From CBDBBY01 sp965203795 (lineage in GTDB: Bacteria > Pseudomonadota > Alphaproteobacteria > Rhodobacterales > Rhodobacteraceae), in contig OZ241915.1 in the NCBI GenBank assembly GCA_965203795.1, forward strand, positions 1,550,001 to 1,614,000: a stretch of DNA of 64,000 bases, in the 5' to 3' direction. Numbering within the stretch: position 1 is the stretch's first letter; every line of letters begins with the position of its first letter. Under the pieces are notes generated by a model that was not told the DNA's origin, did no database searches, and worked only from the letters and a program-made list of their open reading frames with translations. The translations under genes and the position numbers were made by a program. Shown here piece after piece: positions 1 through 8,764 of the stretch.

Positions 1-843
1 TTCGGCGAGGCGGCATTCCACGACCCGGACCCGGCAGGCGCCGCGGCGGCGCCCTCCGTCCAGCTCGGCCGGCCACGACCCGTCCTCGAACGGCTCGCCC
101 GCCGGGCGCAGGCCCGCGTTCGGCCGCGCCCGCCAGAGCAGCTCGGCTCCGGTCTCCGAAGCCTTCGACCACAAGGGGAATCCGAAGTAGCCGCGGTCGG
201 CCAGGACCAGCATTCCCGGCTTCATATGCGCAAGCAGGGCCGCCGCCTGCGCATGCTCGGAGTCCCCTCGGTACGGCCCGGCCCGCCATGCGAGCGCCGC
301 CCGCGTCCCCGTCTCCAGAAGCATCGACAGCCGCGCCTTCGGGAACGCCGCCTCGCCCCGGGCGGCCCCCGGAAGCCCGAACGCCTCCCGGTTCCGCTTC
401 TCGTCCGGAAGGTCCAGCGTCGTGCCGTCCAGGGCGGCGACCCGCAGGCCGCGGTGCCAGGCGCCGGGATCGCCCGGCGCCGCCAGCGCCGCCACCCGCG
501 ACCGCCGGAGCTCCTCGAACGGCGCCTTCCCGAGCCGGGACCGCGCCCGCGAGATCGAGGACTTCCCCGAAATCCGGACCGGAACGCCCGGCGCCACCCA
601 GCGCAGCCCGTCGGCGAGGCAGCGGAGCACCTCGCACGTCGAGACCTGCCGGAACAGGCCCATGGCGATCACGCAGTACACCATCGCCTCCAGCGGCAGG
701 TCGCGCCGCCGCTCGCTGCGCACGCCGCACGCCTCCAAAGCCGCCTCGACCGAGCCGAGCGGGAAGACCTGCGCGATCACGCCGAGCCCGAGATAGTCGG
801 AGAGGCGGAGCCCCCCGGGGAAAGACGCCTGCGTCCGTGCCAT
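1..843 (-). CDS. IS4-family transposase, C-terminus beyond window edge
   Basis: This is the N-terminal 281 codons of a DDE transposase that would move an IS4-family insertion sequence. The start is the ATG at 843 and the frame is still open at base 1. Residues 10-80 match the IS4 N-terminal domain (RLSDYLGLGVI at 13-23). The catalytic core begins at DGTTLDLPD, with Asp139 as the likely first catalytic residue. VLADRGYFGFPLW carries the likely second, Asp216. The catalytic Glu lies outside the window, so intactness cannot be judged. The visible frame has no break. A complete IS5-family element sits 77 bp upstream of the start, so the two form an insertion-sequence cluster. I could not define this element's terminal repeats. 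Confidence 0.85.
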   Translation of the reverse strand, partial: MARTQASFPGGLRLSDYLGLGVIAQVFPLGSVEAALEACGVRSERRRDLPLEAMVYCVIAMGLFRQVSTCEVLRCLADGLRWVAPGVPVRISGKSSISRARSRLGKAPFEELRRSRVAALAAPGDPGAWHRGLRVAALDGTTLDLPDEKRNREAFGLPGAARGEAAFPKARLSMLLETGTRAALAWRAGPYRGDSEHAQAAALLAHMKPGMLVLADRGYFGFPLWSKASETGAELLWRARPNAGLRPAGEPFEDGSWPAELDGGRRRGACRVRVVECRLAE

Positions 844-920
844 TGCGGAACATCCCTATCACAGAGGAAATCCGCAACGAATTAGCATGGAAACGATTAA
901 AGCAACAGTATTGGATCTAG

Positions 921-1772
921 GGCCTGTTAACGCTTGATCATTTCGACGATGAGAGCGAAGCAAATGAAAGCGGCGTACATCGCATCGAGTTTCTCGAACC
1001 TGGTGAAGATGCGCCGGTAGCCCTTGATCCGGCGGAACAGCCGCTCGACCTCGTTCCGTCGCTTGTAGGTTTCGCGGTCGAAATCCCATTTGACCCTCCG
1101 GTTCGCCTTCGGCGGCACGACCGGCGTCATTTCGAGGTCGCGGACGAGCCGAAGGGTCTCGTCGCCCTCGTAGGCGCGGTCCATCACCAGCGGAACCTTG
1201 GAGCCCCGCTTGCCGAAGTCCTCCAGCAGGGCCCGGCCTTCCGGCGCGTCGTGGGCCTGCCCGCCGGAAAGGCGAAAAGCCATTGCCATCCAGTCACTTG
1301 CGGCGATCATGTGGATCTTCGTGTTCCAGCCGCCGCGGGACTTGCCTATGCTCTGCGGGCCTCTTTTTTTTGGGCTCCGGTGCCGTCGGGATGCACCTTG
1401 ACGCTGGTGCTGTCGAGGCCGAGGCAATCGAGGTCCTTGTCCGTCAGCTCCTGCTCCCGCAGCGCCGCAAGCAGCCGCGCCAGCACGCCCGCCTCGGCCC
1501 AGCGGCGCAGCCGCATGTGGACCGTGTGCCACTTGCCGTAGCGCTCGGGAAGGGCGCGCCACTTGCAGCCGTTCTCAAGAATGTGCAGCAAGGCGTTGAT
1601 GATGACGATGTTCGGAATCAGCACGTTGCCGCGCTGGACCGGAAGATGGGGATGCAGCAAGGCGTACTGCTCTTCGGTGATGCTGGCCATGATTGGGAAC
1701 TGCTCGCTTGTTTTTTCCATTGTTGACAACAGCTTGCCACAAACCCGGTCTTGACGCAAGCGTAAACACGCC
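921..1772 (-). mobile_element. Complete IS5-family (IS427-like group) insertion sequence
   Basis: An 852-bp element is bounded by imperfect terminal inverted repeats: GGCCTGTTAACGCTTG at 921 and, on the opposite strand from 1772, GGCGTGTTTACGCTTG. Both ends are flanked by CTAG (917-920 and 1773-1776), a 4-bp target duplication typical of this group. It carries a single two-frame transposase reading from right to left. Ends, duplication and gene all look intact, so the insertion is probably fairly recent and possibly active. Confidence 0.85.
927..1720 (-). CDS. IS5-family transposase made by programmed -1 frameshift
   Basis: DDE transposase of the element at 921-1772, read in two overlapping frames. 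The upstream frame starts at ATG 1720 (MEKTSEQFPIM) and carries the helix-turn-helix and the first catalytic region (LDCLGLDSTSVKVH). It runs into eight A residues on the coding strand at 1371-1364 and stops shortly after. The downstream frame continues with RGPQSIGKSRGGWNTKIH, VMDRAYEGDE (second catalytic Asp) and RRNEVERLFRRIK (catalytic Glu), ending with TAA at 927. Joining the frames by a -1 slip gives a product that looks complete for the family. Slippery A-runs of this kind are the known expression signal of the group, so I do not treat the break as decay. Confidence 0.85.
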
Positions 1773-1776
1773 CTAG

Positions 1777-2414
1777 TCACAGCGCATTGCCCTTCAGCTT
1801 GCATCGTTTAGCGATACACTTGGCAAATGGGAGAGATGTGTCAAGCGTGTATCAGTGCGCGCGAGTGATGCAACACGCTGAGATGTATTGTAACCTGCTG
1901 ATTTATTGCATGATATCTTGTCGTGGGAAGGCGACTTGTGAACTGCTCTGTGTTTGCCGGAGCAAAAAAGCCAAGCCGAAATGTTGTCCGAGGGTGATCG
2001 CCGTTTCAGGTGCACACCGCGTCGTTCGTCAGTGATCGTGTGTGGACGCTCCCGTGAGACACAGGAGTTATGAGCTACTGTACCTTCTCCGGCGCCTAGT
2101 GATCCGCTGACGTCCTCGATAGCCGAACCGGGGTTCTGAACCGACCGCCAGCCCTCGCCAAGGCCGCCTCGGCTTGGCATTCCTTGCCGTCGGCAGGAGG
2201 CCCGCCCTGCTTCCGCCCGATGTCGATGATGCATTGTCAAGCCGGTGACGCGGCCAAGTTAAAAAAATACTCAACTGGAACTTGAAACGCGCCGAACGCG
2301 TGCACATCTTTGGCGTGTGGCCGGAAAAGCCGAGGCGGCACCGGCCGAAGCGCAGCGGGAACGCAGGCGCGTTTTCGGAACTGCGGATCAAAAACGGAAA
2401 GCAAGGAACAAAAA
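1777..2414. other. Gene-free stretch beside the insertion sequences
   Basis: No convincing coding region lies here on either strand. The part from about 1800 to 2040 is visibly AT-richer than its surroundings. It holds an imperfect inverted repeat, GATACACTTG at 1813-1822 against CAAGCGTGTATC at 1842-1853, of unknown role. The last 30 bases before 2415 provide a purine-rich leader for the DUF2852 gene. The stretch may be residue of older mobile-element traffic, but I recognised no fragment. Confidence 0.5.
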
Positions 2415-2780
2415 ATGACGTACAGCCAATCCTTTCCCGGCAACATTGTCGGATGGTTCGATTCCTACGGGAAGCTCGCCTGGATCGGGCTGATGGTGCT
2501 GGCATTCGTGCTGTTTTGGCCGATCGGCCTCGCGTTGCTCTTCTTCCTTCTCGGCAGCGGCCGACTGAGCAACGGGAAGCTGCCCCTCCGGTACCAGTAC
2601 GTTTCGCGCAAGACCGGGAACACCGCTTTCGACAAGTACAAGGCGGAAACGATCCGGCAGCTCGAAACCGAACGCGAAGAGTTCCTCGCTTTCATGCAGC
2701 GGCTCAGGGACGCCAGGGACCAAGAGGAATTTGACCAGTTCATGAAGCAGCGCGGCAAGGGCACGCCGGACAGCGGCTGA
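2415..2780 (+). CDS. DUF2852 family membrane protein
   Basis: A 121-residue protein of the alphaproteobacterial DUF2852 family, function unknown. Residues about 15-48 form a strongly hydrophobic stretch (WIGLMVLAFVLFWPIGLALLFFLL) that should span the inner membrane once or as a hairpin. The C-terminal half is charged and helical and carries the family pattern GNTAFDKYKAETIRQLETE followed by EFDQFMKQR. The ATG at 2415 follows AAGGAA at a suitable distance. The frame is open further upstream, but the homologous part begins here. It is a single gene with a strong GC hairpin just downstream. Confidence 0.8.
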   Translation: MTYSQSFPGNIVGWFDSYGKLAWIGLMVLAFVLFWPIGLALLFFLLGSGRLSNGKLPLRYQYVSRKTGNTAFDKYKAETIRQLETEREEFLAFMQRLRDARDQEEFDQFMKQRGKGTPDSG

Positions 2781-2803
2781 ACCGCCTCCTGTTGAATCGA
2801 TAC

Positions 2804-2837
2804 GCGCCGCGGCTGGAAGCCTTTCCGGCCGCGGCGC
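2804..2837 (+). terminator. Candidate hairpin after the DUF2852 gene
   Basis: A perfect 10-bp inverted repeat (GCGCCGCGGC at 2804-2813 and GCCGCGGCGC at 2828-2837) with a 14-base loop begins 23 bases after the stop codon. No U-tract follows, so termination is inferred from position only. Confidence 0.35.
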
Positions 2838-3121
2838 AGGGCATTTGCCGGTGTCGAACCACCGCTCGGAAGTTCGCCCGCCCAGCGCCCGATGGTGCGC
2901 CGGACAGCGCCAAGTCCGGTTTCCGGCCCCCCGATCCTTCCCCAGAACAGCCTTTTACAGAGGGACACTGGAGAGTTTTCCGGAGCCGAGGGATCAGAGC
3001 GCACGGCAGACGGGGATCACTGTAGCGCGCTTGCACCCATAGCGCGGGGCGCTGGCACGCGCCGTTGCCCGGCATTCGGCCCCGGACTAGATTCCCGGTG
3101 GCATAGGCCGAAGGCTCTGAC
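2838..3121. other. Intergenic region before bpt, nothing recognised
   Basis: GC-rich sequence with no supported gene or RNA. Together with the hairpin upstream it makes about 340 bases without a gene. The promoter of the following bpt gene should lie in it but I could not pick one out. Confidence 0.4.
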
Positions 3122-3916
3122 ATGCTTCAATGCGCGCCGGAAATCGCCGGATTCCAGCTAACCGCGACGCGGCCATGCTCGTACTTGCCAGGCCGCACCG
3201 AGCGGATGCTGTTCACTTGGGCCAATGACGGTTCCGGATCCGAGCTTTACGACCGGTTGACGAAATACGGGTTCCGGCGGTCCCGCGGCGTGTTCTACCG
3301 CCCCTCCTGCCCCCAGTGCTCGGCATGCATTTCCGCGCGGGTGAACGTCAATGAATTCACGGCTTCACGAAGCCAGCGGAGGGCCGCCCGCGCCAACGCA
3401 AGCCTTAAGCGCGAAATCGCCGCGCCCGCGGACGACAGCGAAGCATTCGAACTGTTCCGCGCCTACGTGCTGGCTAGGCACGGCGGCGGCGGCATGGACG
3501 GAATGAATTCCCACGATTTCAAACAGATGGTGGACGATGCTCCAGTCCGCACATGCATGATCAAGTATTCCGGGACGGCCGAGGGAGGCGGAGGCCAAAC
3601 GCTTTTCGCCGCAGCGCTCACCGACCTTCTGAGCGACGGCTTGTCAATGCTGTACTCCTTCTTCGACCCCTCGCATTCCAAGCGGTCGCTCGGAACCTTC
3701 ATGATCCTGGATCACATCGACCTGGCGAAGGCGCACGGGCTGAAATACGTCTACCTCGGATACTGGGTGCCGGGCAGCGCGAAGATGGGATACAAGGAGC
3801 GGTTCAGCGGGCTCGAGGTGTATGTCGGCCGGGCATGGCGCCCGCTGTCCGACTTGAAAGCCTGCAGCCGAACCGCGGTCTCGCGATCCGGCGCCGCAAG
3901 CCCGATGCTGCCGTAG
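3122..3916 (+). CDS. bpt: Aspartate/glutamate leucyltransferase
   Basis: Transfers leucine from Leu-tRNA to the N-terminus of proteins beginning with Asp or Glu, creating an N-degron for the ClpS-ClpAP route in the cytoplasm. The 264-residue product has the N-terminal ATE domain with the cysteine cluster CPQCSAC near residues 62-68, and the C-terminal ATE domain with YSFFDPSHSKRSLGTFMILDHIDLAK and YLGYWVPGSAKMGYKERF. These are hallmarks of the Bpt/Ate family, and the length is normal. The ATG at 3122 is the first in frame. The gene stands alone, convergent with the TRAP transporter genes. The last 25 residues are poorly conserved in type. Confidence 0.93.
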   Translation: MLQCAPEIAGFQLTATRPCSYLPGRTERMLFTWANDGSGSELYDRLTKYGFRRSRGVFYRPSCPQCSACISARVNVNEFTASRSQRRAARANASLKREIAAPADDSEAFELFRAYVLARHGGGGMDGMNSHDFKQMVDDAPVRTCMIKYSGTAEGGGGQTLFAAALTDLLSDGLSMLYSFFDPSHSKRSLGTFMILDHIDLAKAHGLKYVYLGYWVPGSAKMGYKERFSGLEVYVGRAWRPLSDLKACSRTAVSRSGAASPMLP

Positions 3917-4002
3917 CAGCCATCCAAACCGACCTGCCGGCGCCATTTCCTTGATTCCCGACGCCCGCGCCCCTCCGGCGGGAACGGGCTTGGCGGAAGG
4001 CG

Positions 4003-6351
4003 CTACTTGCCCATCAGGTTCGGAACCAGCGTCACAATGTCCGGAACCAGCCACAGCAGGGCCAGTCCCGCAACCTGCAGCACGACAAAGGGCGCGACGC
4101 CCCGGTATATGTGCCCGGTCGTGACCTCCTTGGGGGCGACGCCTCGCAGGTAGAACAGCGCAAAACCGAACGGAGGCGTGAGGAAGGACGTCTGGAGGTT
4201 CACCGCGATCATGATGGTGACCCAGGCCGGATCCAGCGTGCCGCCGTAAATCACCGGCCCGACGATCGGCACGACGATGTAGATGATCTCAAGGAAGTCG
4301 AGAACGAAGCCCAGCATGAACAGAATGATCATGACGACTAGGAAGACCACCCACTCCCGGTCGAAGCTTCGCAGGAAATCCTGGATGTAATGCTCGCCGC
4401 CGAACGAGATCACGACCAGATTGAGAATCTGCGACCCGATCAGGATTGTGAACACCATCGAGGTGACCTTCGCGGATTCTTGGACCACTGATGAAAGGAC
4501 CTTCGCCCGGAACAGCACCCAGGCCGAGTAGATCAGGCCGATCATGGCGACCGTGTAGGAGGCCTGAGCAACCAGGAACGCCAGCCAATTTTCGAATGCG
4601 ACGCTTTCGAGGCTGACGCGCATGTCGAAATTGATCCCGGCGAGGATCATGATCACGACGCAAAAGCTTGCCGCGATTATGATTTTGCCGCTCTTGTTCT
4701 GATCTTTCAGCAGCCGGTAGCCCGAGAGCATGATCGCTCCTCCGGCGCCGAGCGCGGCGGCCGGAGTCGGATTCGTGATCCCGCCGAGTATCGAGCCCAG
4801 CACGGCGACAATGAGCACGAGCGGAGGGAACACGACCCTGACCAGTTCAATTTTGGCTAGGGTGAGCGCCGCATGCTTGCAGCCGTAGAGCGCGGCGGCG
4901 GCGGGAACGGCGAGTATCAGAAAAGTCAGTCCCGGCGATGTAAGAGGTGAGATGAACAGCAGGTCGGCCACGAGCGCCAGCAGGACGCCGGCGGCGCCGA
5001 CCAGAAGCGGCCGGGCCGGCGAGGCCGCCGAAGCGCCGCGCGCCGCCGCAAGCACGAGCGCGAGAATCAGGAACGAGGTAACCACGCCGGATCCGATCGG
5101 CGATGCCGCTTCGACCGCCGCAGCCCGCGCGGATACGAGCTCCTCCTCCGACAATTCGTGGCGTTCGGAATTCTCCTGCGCGTCAATCACCGCTTGACGC
5201 TCGACCGAGCGGTCCCATTTCTCTTGGCCGTGCAGCTCGATCATGGCTTCGCGGCACTGATCCGGCACATTCGTCCTGAGTTCCGCCGTTTCGATTATGC
5301 TCGACCAGCGGTCGACCCGGATTTCCTGGCTGCCGACGATGCCGACGAAGGAGGCGAGGACGGTGCCGCCGATCAAGAGCGCGGGAATGCCAAGGAACCA
5401 GACCACCGCGTGGCGCGGGGTAATTTTGTTGCCTCCTCCGGCCCCGCCCTGGACCGGCGGCGCACGGTCCGGGTAGACGAACGCGTATCCCAGCGCCAAC
5501 AGGGCGTAGAGAATCGCGAGCATCAGGCCCGGAAGAATCGCTGCCTGGAACAGCGTGCCGACGGAGACGACGGCAGCCTGCCCGAGATAGGTCAGCGCGT
5601 CGGAGCACCCGACCGCGACCGCGCGGTTCTCCTGCGCCGTTGCGTAAATATCTCCGGCCAAGGTGCCGAGCAGCACGATGACGATCGATGGCGGGATGAT
5701 CTGGCCGAGCGTTCCGGACGCAGCGATCACGCCCGTGGCGATTTCCGGCGAGTAGCGGTTGCGGAGCATCGTGGGGAGCGAAAGCAGCCCCATCGTCACG
5801 ACCGTCGCGCCGACAATCCCGGTGGAAGCCGCAAGAAACGCGCCGACCGCGACGACCGAAACGGCAAGCCCGCCGGGCAACGGGCCGAACAGCCGCGCCA
5901 TGGTCGTCAGGAGGTCATTTGCGATCCGGGACCGCTCCAGCGTGATCCCCATGAGCACGAACATCAGCACCGCAAGCAGGGTCTCGATCGACTGCCCCGC
6001 AAGAACGCGCTCGTTCAGGCGGTTGACGATGAAGGAGATCCGCTTGTCCAGGGCATCCTGCCAGCCCTCCGGGAATACCGGCTGCTGGATTGTGGGAAGC
6101 TCGGGGTATCGGAACAGCGAGATGTCGATGCGAGCGACGCCGCTGTCGACCAGCGCCGCGTACGCGGCGCTCGACGTGTCAACCGCGCTGTGGATCAGCA
6201 GCCCCGCGCTGTCCAGGAGCGCGATGACGCCGAACGAAATGATGCCGGCGCCGCCAATCGCGAACGCCACGGGGAATCCGGTGAGTATCCCGCCGAACAG
6301 GAAGAGGATCACGATGACCAAGCCGATTTCGACGCCGTCCAGACCGAGCAT
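4003..6351 (-). CDS. TRAP transporter large permease, extended DctM type
   Basis: Inner-membrane ion-coupled permease that moves the substrate delivered by the periplasmic protein encoded at 7368-8444. DctM features are clear: LFGGILTGFPVAFAIGGAG near the start, MGITLERSRIANDLL, ASGTLGQIIPPSIVIVLLG, and LDFLEIIYIVVPIVGPVI and NLQTSFLTPPFGFALFYLRG near the end. At 782 residues it is far longer than ordinary DctM proteins (about 430). Extra segments lie at about residues 45-95 and 290-490. The second contains a charged stretch between added hydrophobic helices. Such long forms occur beside TakP-like binding proteins. It starts 6 bases after the DctQ stop codon, so the two permease genes are translated together. 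Confidence 0.9.
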   Translation of the reverse strand: MLGLDGVEIGLVIVILFLFGGILTGFPVAFAIGGAGIISFGVIALLDSAGLLIHSAVDTSSAAYAALVDSGVARIDISLFRYPELPTIQQPVFPEGWQDALDKRISFIVNRLNERVLAGQSIETLLAVLMFVLMGITLERSRIANDLLTTMARLFGPLPGGLAVSVVAVGAFLAASTGIVGATVVTMGLLSLPTMLRNRYSPEIATGVIAASGTLGQIIPPSIVIVLLGTLAGDIYATAQENRAVAVGCSDALTYLGQAAVVSVGTLFQAAILPGLMLAILYALLALGYAFVYPDRAPPVQGGAGGGNKITPRHAVVWFLGIPALLIGGTVLASFVGIVGSQEIRVDRWSSIIETAELRTNVPDQCREAMIELHGQEKWDRSVERQAVIDAQENSERHELSEEELVSARAAAVEAASPIGSGVVTSFLILALVLAAARGASAASPARPLLVGAAGVLLALVADLLFISPLTSPGLTFLILAVPAAAALYGCKHAALTLAKIELVRVVFPPLVLIVAVLGSILGGITNPTPAAALGAGGAIMLSGYRLLKDQNKSGKIIIAASFCVVIMILAGINFDMRVSLESVAFENWLAFLVAQASYTVAMIGLIYSAWVLFRAKVLSSVVQESAKVTSMVFTILIGSQILNLVVISFGGEHYIQDFLRSFDREWVVFLVVMIILFMLGFVLDFLEIIYIVVPIVGPVIYGGTLDPAWVTIMIAVNLQTSFLTPPFGFALFYLRGVAPKEVTTGHIYRGVAPFVVLQVAGLALLWLVPDIVTLVPNLMGK

Positions 6352-6357
6352 TTCAGA

Positions 6358-7257
6358 TCAGCCCTGCGTTTCGCCCGCGGGAGGCGCCGTCGAATCGGTT
6401 AACCGGTCAGCGTCGTGGTGCTTGCCAGCGGATTCTTCGCCTTCGCGGTATTCAAGCAAAGACCGGTAGAAGAAACCCACGGCTTGAATGATCATCATCG
6501 CGGTGAACGCGACGAGCAGCACCTTGAACAGAAAATAGCCATCGAAGCCGCTGGGCGAGAACCCGATCGTTTCCACGTTCCATCGAACCGCTCTCGCCTT
6601 CATCAGCAGCCGTTCCAGCGTGTCCGACGCCGACGGCTTCGGCACGATCAGATGGCGCCACATGAAAAACCAGGAATACAGCCAAACCAGTAGCATCGCC
6701 GGCAGCATGAACAGCAGCGACCCTGCCATATCGACAATCTTCTTCGTTTTGAATTTCGCCGGCATGTAGAGCAGGTCGACCCGGACATGGCCGCCTTGGA
6801 TGAACGTGTAGGCGCAACACAAGCACACGATCATCGCGTTGTACAGCTTGAGCTCCTCGCCGTACCAGCTGAGGTCCTTGGTAAACACGTAGCCGAACGG
6901 CCCGACCGAGATCTCCGGCACCCTGAATATCCTTTGCAGGAACACGATCATCACCTGCTGGAACACCATCACGAGGCCTGCCCAGGCGAACAGCCGCCCG
7001 ACATTGTTGCCGAACCATTCGATGCACTTGACGGCGCCCCACATGATCCGTCGGCGCCAGATGCCGAGGCCCGTGAGCACAAGAAACGCGGCAAGGACGA
7101 CGTAAAGGAACTCGCTGGACGCCCCGTAATAGACGAAGCGCATCAGCGCCTCGGGATTGGACCAGTCGAGCCAAAGGCCGGGATTCAGCAGCGCGAAGGC
7201 GGCGTTGTAGAACGCGAGGCCGAGGTTCGCGAAAACTCCCGCGACAAACTCAAGCAT
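6358..7257 (-). CDS. TRAP transporter small permease, DctQ type
   Basis: Small membrane subunit that pairs with the DctM permease at 4003-6351. From ATG 7257 the product has 299 residues with several hydrophobic helices. The DctQ core is in the middle (VMVFQQVMIVFLQRIFRV, LYNAMIVCLCCAYTFIQGGHVRVDLLY, KIVDMAGSLLFMLPAMLLVWLY), and the tail after the last helix is hydrophilic. It is longer than the usual 160-200 residues, as in other systems with extended DctM. A TTG at 7269 would add four residues and cannot be excluded. The gene lies between DctP and DctM in one operon. Confidence 0.88.
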   Translation of the reverse strand: MLEFVAGVFANLGLAFYNAAFALLNPGLWLDWSNPEALMRFVYYGASSEFLYVVLAAFLVLTGLGIWRRRIMWGAVKCIEWFGNNVGRLFAWAGLVMVFQQVMIVFLQRIFRVPEISVGPFGYVFTKDLSWYGEELKLYNAMIVCLCCAYTFIQGGHVRVDLLYMPAKFKTKKIVDMAGSLLFMLPAMLLVWLYSWFFMWRHLIVPKPSASDTLERLLMKARAVRWNVETIGFSPSGFDGYFLFKVLLVAFTAMMIIQAVGFFYRSLLEYREGEESAGKHHDADRLTDSTAPPAGETQG

Positions 7258-7367
7258 CACCGGAGCCAAGCGCCATGGGAATGCCGGTGTGCTGCATATT
7301 GCAGGCGGCGCTCTCTCCGGCCGAAGCCTGTGAGAGCGCCGCTGCGTGCTAGCGTGTCAAGTGCTCG

Positions 7368-8444
7368 TCAGATGCCGAGCACCCGGTTGCGTTGCCTTGT
7401 GTACGCGCCGGTCGAGGTCGACAGCCACCCCGCGGACGAGCGCATCGACGCCTGCATGCTGTCGTAGATGTCCTTGAACAGCGGATCGCTAAGGTTCGCC
7501 GAAACGACCGCGTTGGACGCGTCGCCGAACGCATCCCAAACCGAATCGGGGAACTCGTTCAGCTCGACGCCCGCCGACACCAGCCGCTGAAGCGCAGCCG
7601 AGTTGTTGGCAAGGAACAGCGTCAGGGTCCAGTCATGCGCCGCTGCCGCCGCGGTCTGGATCACGCTTTGATGCGCAGGCGAAAGCGACTCGAAGACGTC
7701 CCGGTTCGTGGCCAGCGACAATGCCGCGTTCGGCTCATGGAAGCCCGAAGTGTAGTAGGTCTTCGTGATTTCCTGGAAGCCGGCCGCTTCGTCCGCCCAC
7801 GGGCCGATCCATTCGGTGCCGTCGATCGCGCCGGACGCGAGCGCCTGGTAGACCTCGCTGCCCGGCAGGTTCTGGACCGAGGCGCCAAGCTCGCCCAGCG
7901 CCCGGCCGCCAAGGCCCGGCATACGGAACTTCAGTCCGTTGAAGTCCTCCGGGCCGTTGATCCGCTGGCGGAACCATCCGCCGGCCTGCGTTCCGGTGTT
8001 TCCGGCAATGAAGGATTTCAAGCCGAAGATCTTCCCGAGCTCGTCATGCAGCTCGATGCCGCCGTCGTGGTAGTACCAGATTGTCATTTCCGCGGCGGAC
8101 ATTCCGAACGGAACCGACGTGTAGAAGGCGTATCCGGGATGCTGGCCGATGAAATAGTAGTCCGCGGCGTGGTACATGTCCGCTTGGCCCGCAGTAACCG
8201 CATCGAAGCTCTCGAACGCGCCGACCAGCTCGCCGGCGGCCTTGAGATCCACCGTCAGGTCGCCGTCGGTCATCCCCGTGATCAAGTCCGCGCAATACTG
8301 CGCGGAGTCGTGGACGCCGGCCAAGCCCCTGCCCCACGACGTCACCATCGTCAGCGTCCGCTTGCCTTGCGCGATCGCAGGCGCCGCGAGTGCCGCTGCA
8401 GATCCGCCGATCGCGGTTGCCGTTATGAATTTGCGCCGATCCAT
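7368..8444 (-). CDS. TRAP transporter substrate-binding protein, DctP/TakP-like
   Basis: Periplasmic receptor of the TRAP system. ATG 8444 follows a good ribosome-binding site (GGAGG) and gives 358 residues. The N-terminus MDRRKFITATAIGGSAAALAAPAIAQ looks like a Tat signal peptide with AIAQ as the likely cleavage site. The DctP fold is supported by GLKFRMPGLGGRALGELGASV near residues 170-190, which contains the family's conserved substrate-carboxylate arginine, and by GSEVYQALASGAIDGTEW. The closest type I recognise is TakP, which binds 2-oxo acids. The substrate here is an inference. First gene of the dctP-dctQ-dctM operon. Confidence 0.9.
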   Translation of the reverse strand: MDRRKFITATAIGGSAAALAAPAIAQGKRTLTMVTSWGRGLAGVHDSAQYCADLITGMTDGDLTVDLKAAGELVGAFESFDAVTAGQADMYHAADYYFIGQHPGYAFYTSVPFGMSAAEMTIWYYHDGGIELHDELGKIFGLKSFIAGNTGTQAGGWFRQRINGPEDFNGLKFRMPGLGGRALGELGASVQNLPGSEVYQALASGAIDGTEWIGPWADEAAGFQEITKTYYTSGFHEPNAALSLATNRDVFESLSPAHQSVIQTAAAAAHDWTLTLFLANNSAALQRLVSAGVELNEFPDSVWDAFGDASNAVVSANLSDPLFKDIYDSMQASMRSSAGWLSTSTGAYTRQRNRVLGI

Positions 8445-8764
8445 GTCTGTCCTCCAGTCGATTTCGCCGCTTTGCGGCCATGTTCGCGTTGTTGCAATAT
8501 TCATTAACGGTTGCAAACCAAACGGCAACAAGAAAATTCGCGCGAAGGCGCTCCGCCAGGGATTCCGAACGGCGTCCGGCGAGCATGTTGACGCTCGCGC
8601 GAGCGAAACCTATTTTCGCCGGACTCAAGTTCGCGGTCGGCGAAATACGCGATAAAAAGAAGGCCCACGGAACCGAAGGCGACGTCCGGGACAAGCGCCC
8701 GCGGCAACCGGGCGTAAGCGCGGCCTTCAGCCCCCGCAACGAAATCCTCAGGAGCACGAGACTC
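8445..8764. other. Divergent promoter region between dctP and ilvI
   Basis: A 320-base region that must hold promoters for the leftward TRAP operon and the rightward ilvIH pair. An AT-richer core lies around 8490-8530 and includes AACGGTTGCAAAC at 8508-8520, a 13-base string that also occurs upstream of the Lrp-family gene near 55352. I saw no leader peptide with branched-chain codons and no attenuator hairpin. The ilvI frame is open through the region but lacks homologous sequence there. Confidence 0.45.

Noticed and set aside
1346..1371. IS5 transposase considered as a pseudogene because of its frame break
   Set aside because: The break lies on an A8 slippery run and a -1 slip restores a complete product; element ends and duplication are intact.
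5158..6402. 414-codon plus-strand frame opposite the DctM gene
   Set aside because: Its product is rich in Arg, Asp and His with no family resemblance; it mirrors a well-supported permease gene on the other strand.
8480..8764. In-frame extension of ilvI by 95 codons
   Set aside because: The added residues are Arg-rich and unlike any acetolactate synthase N-terminus; family sequence begins at ATG 8765.
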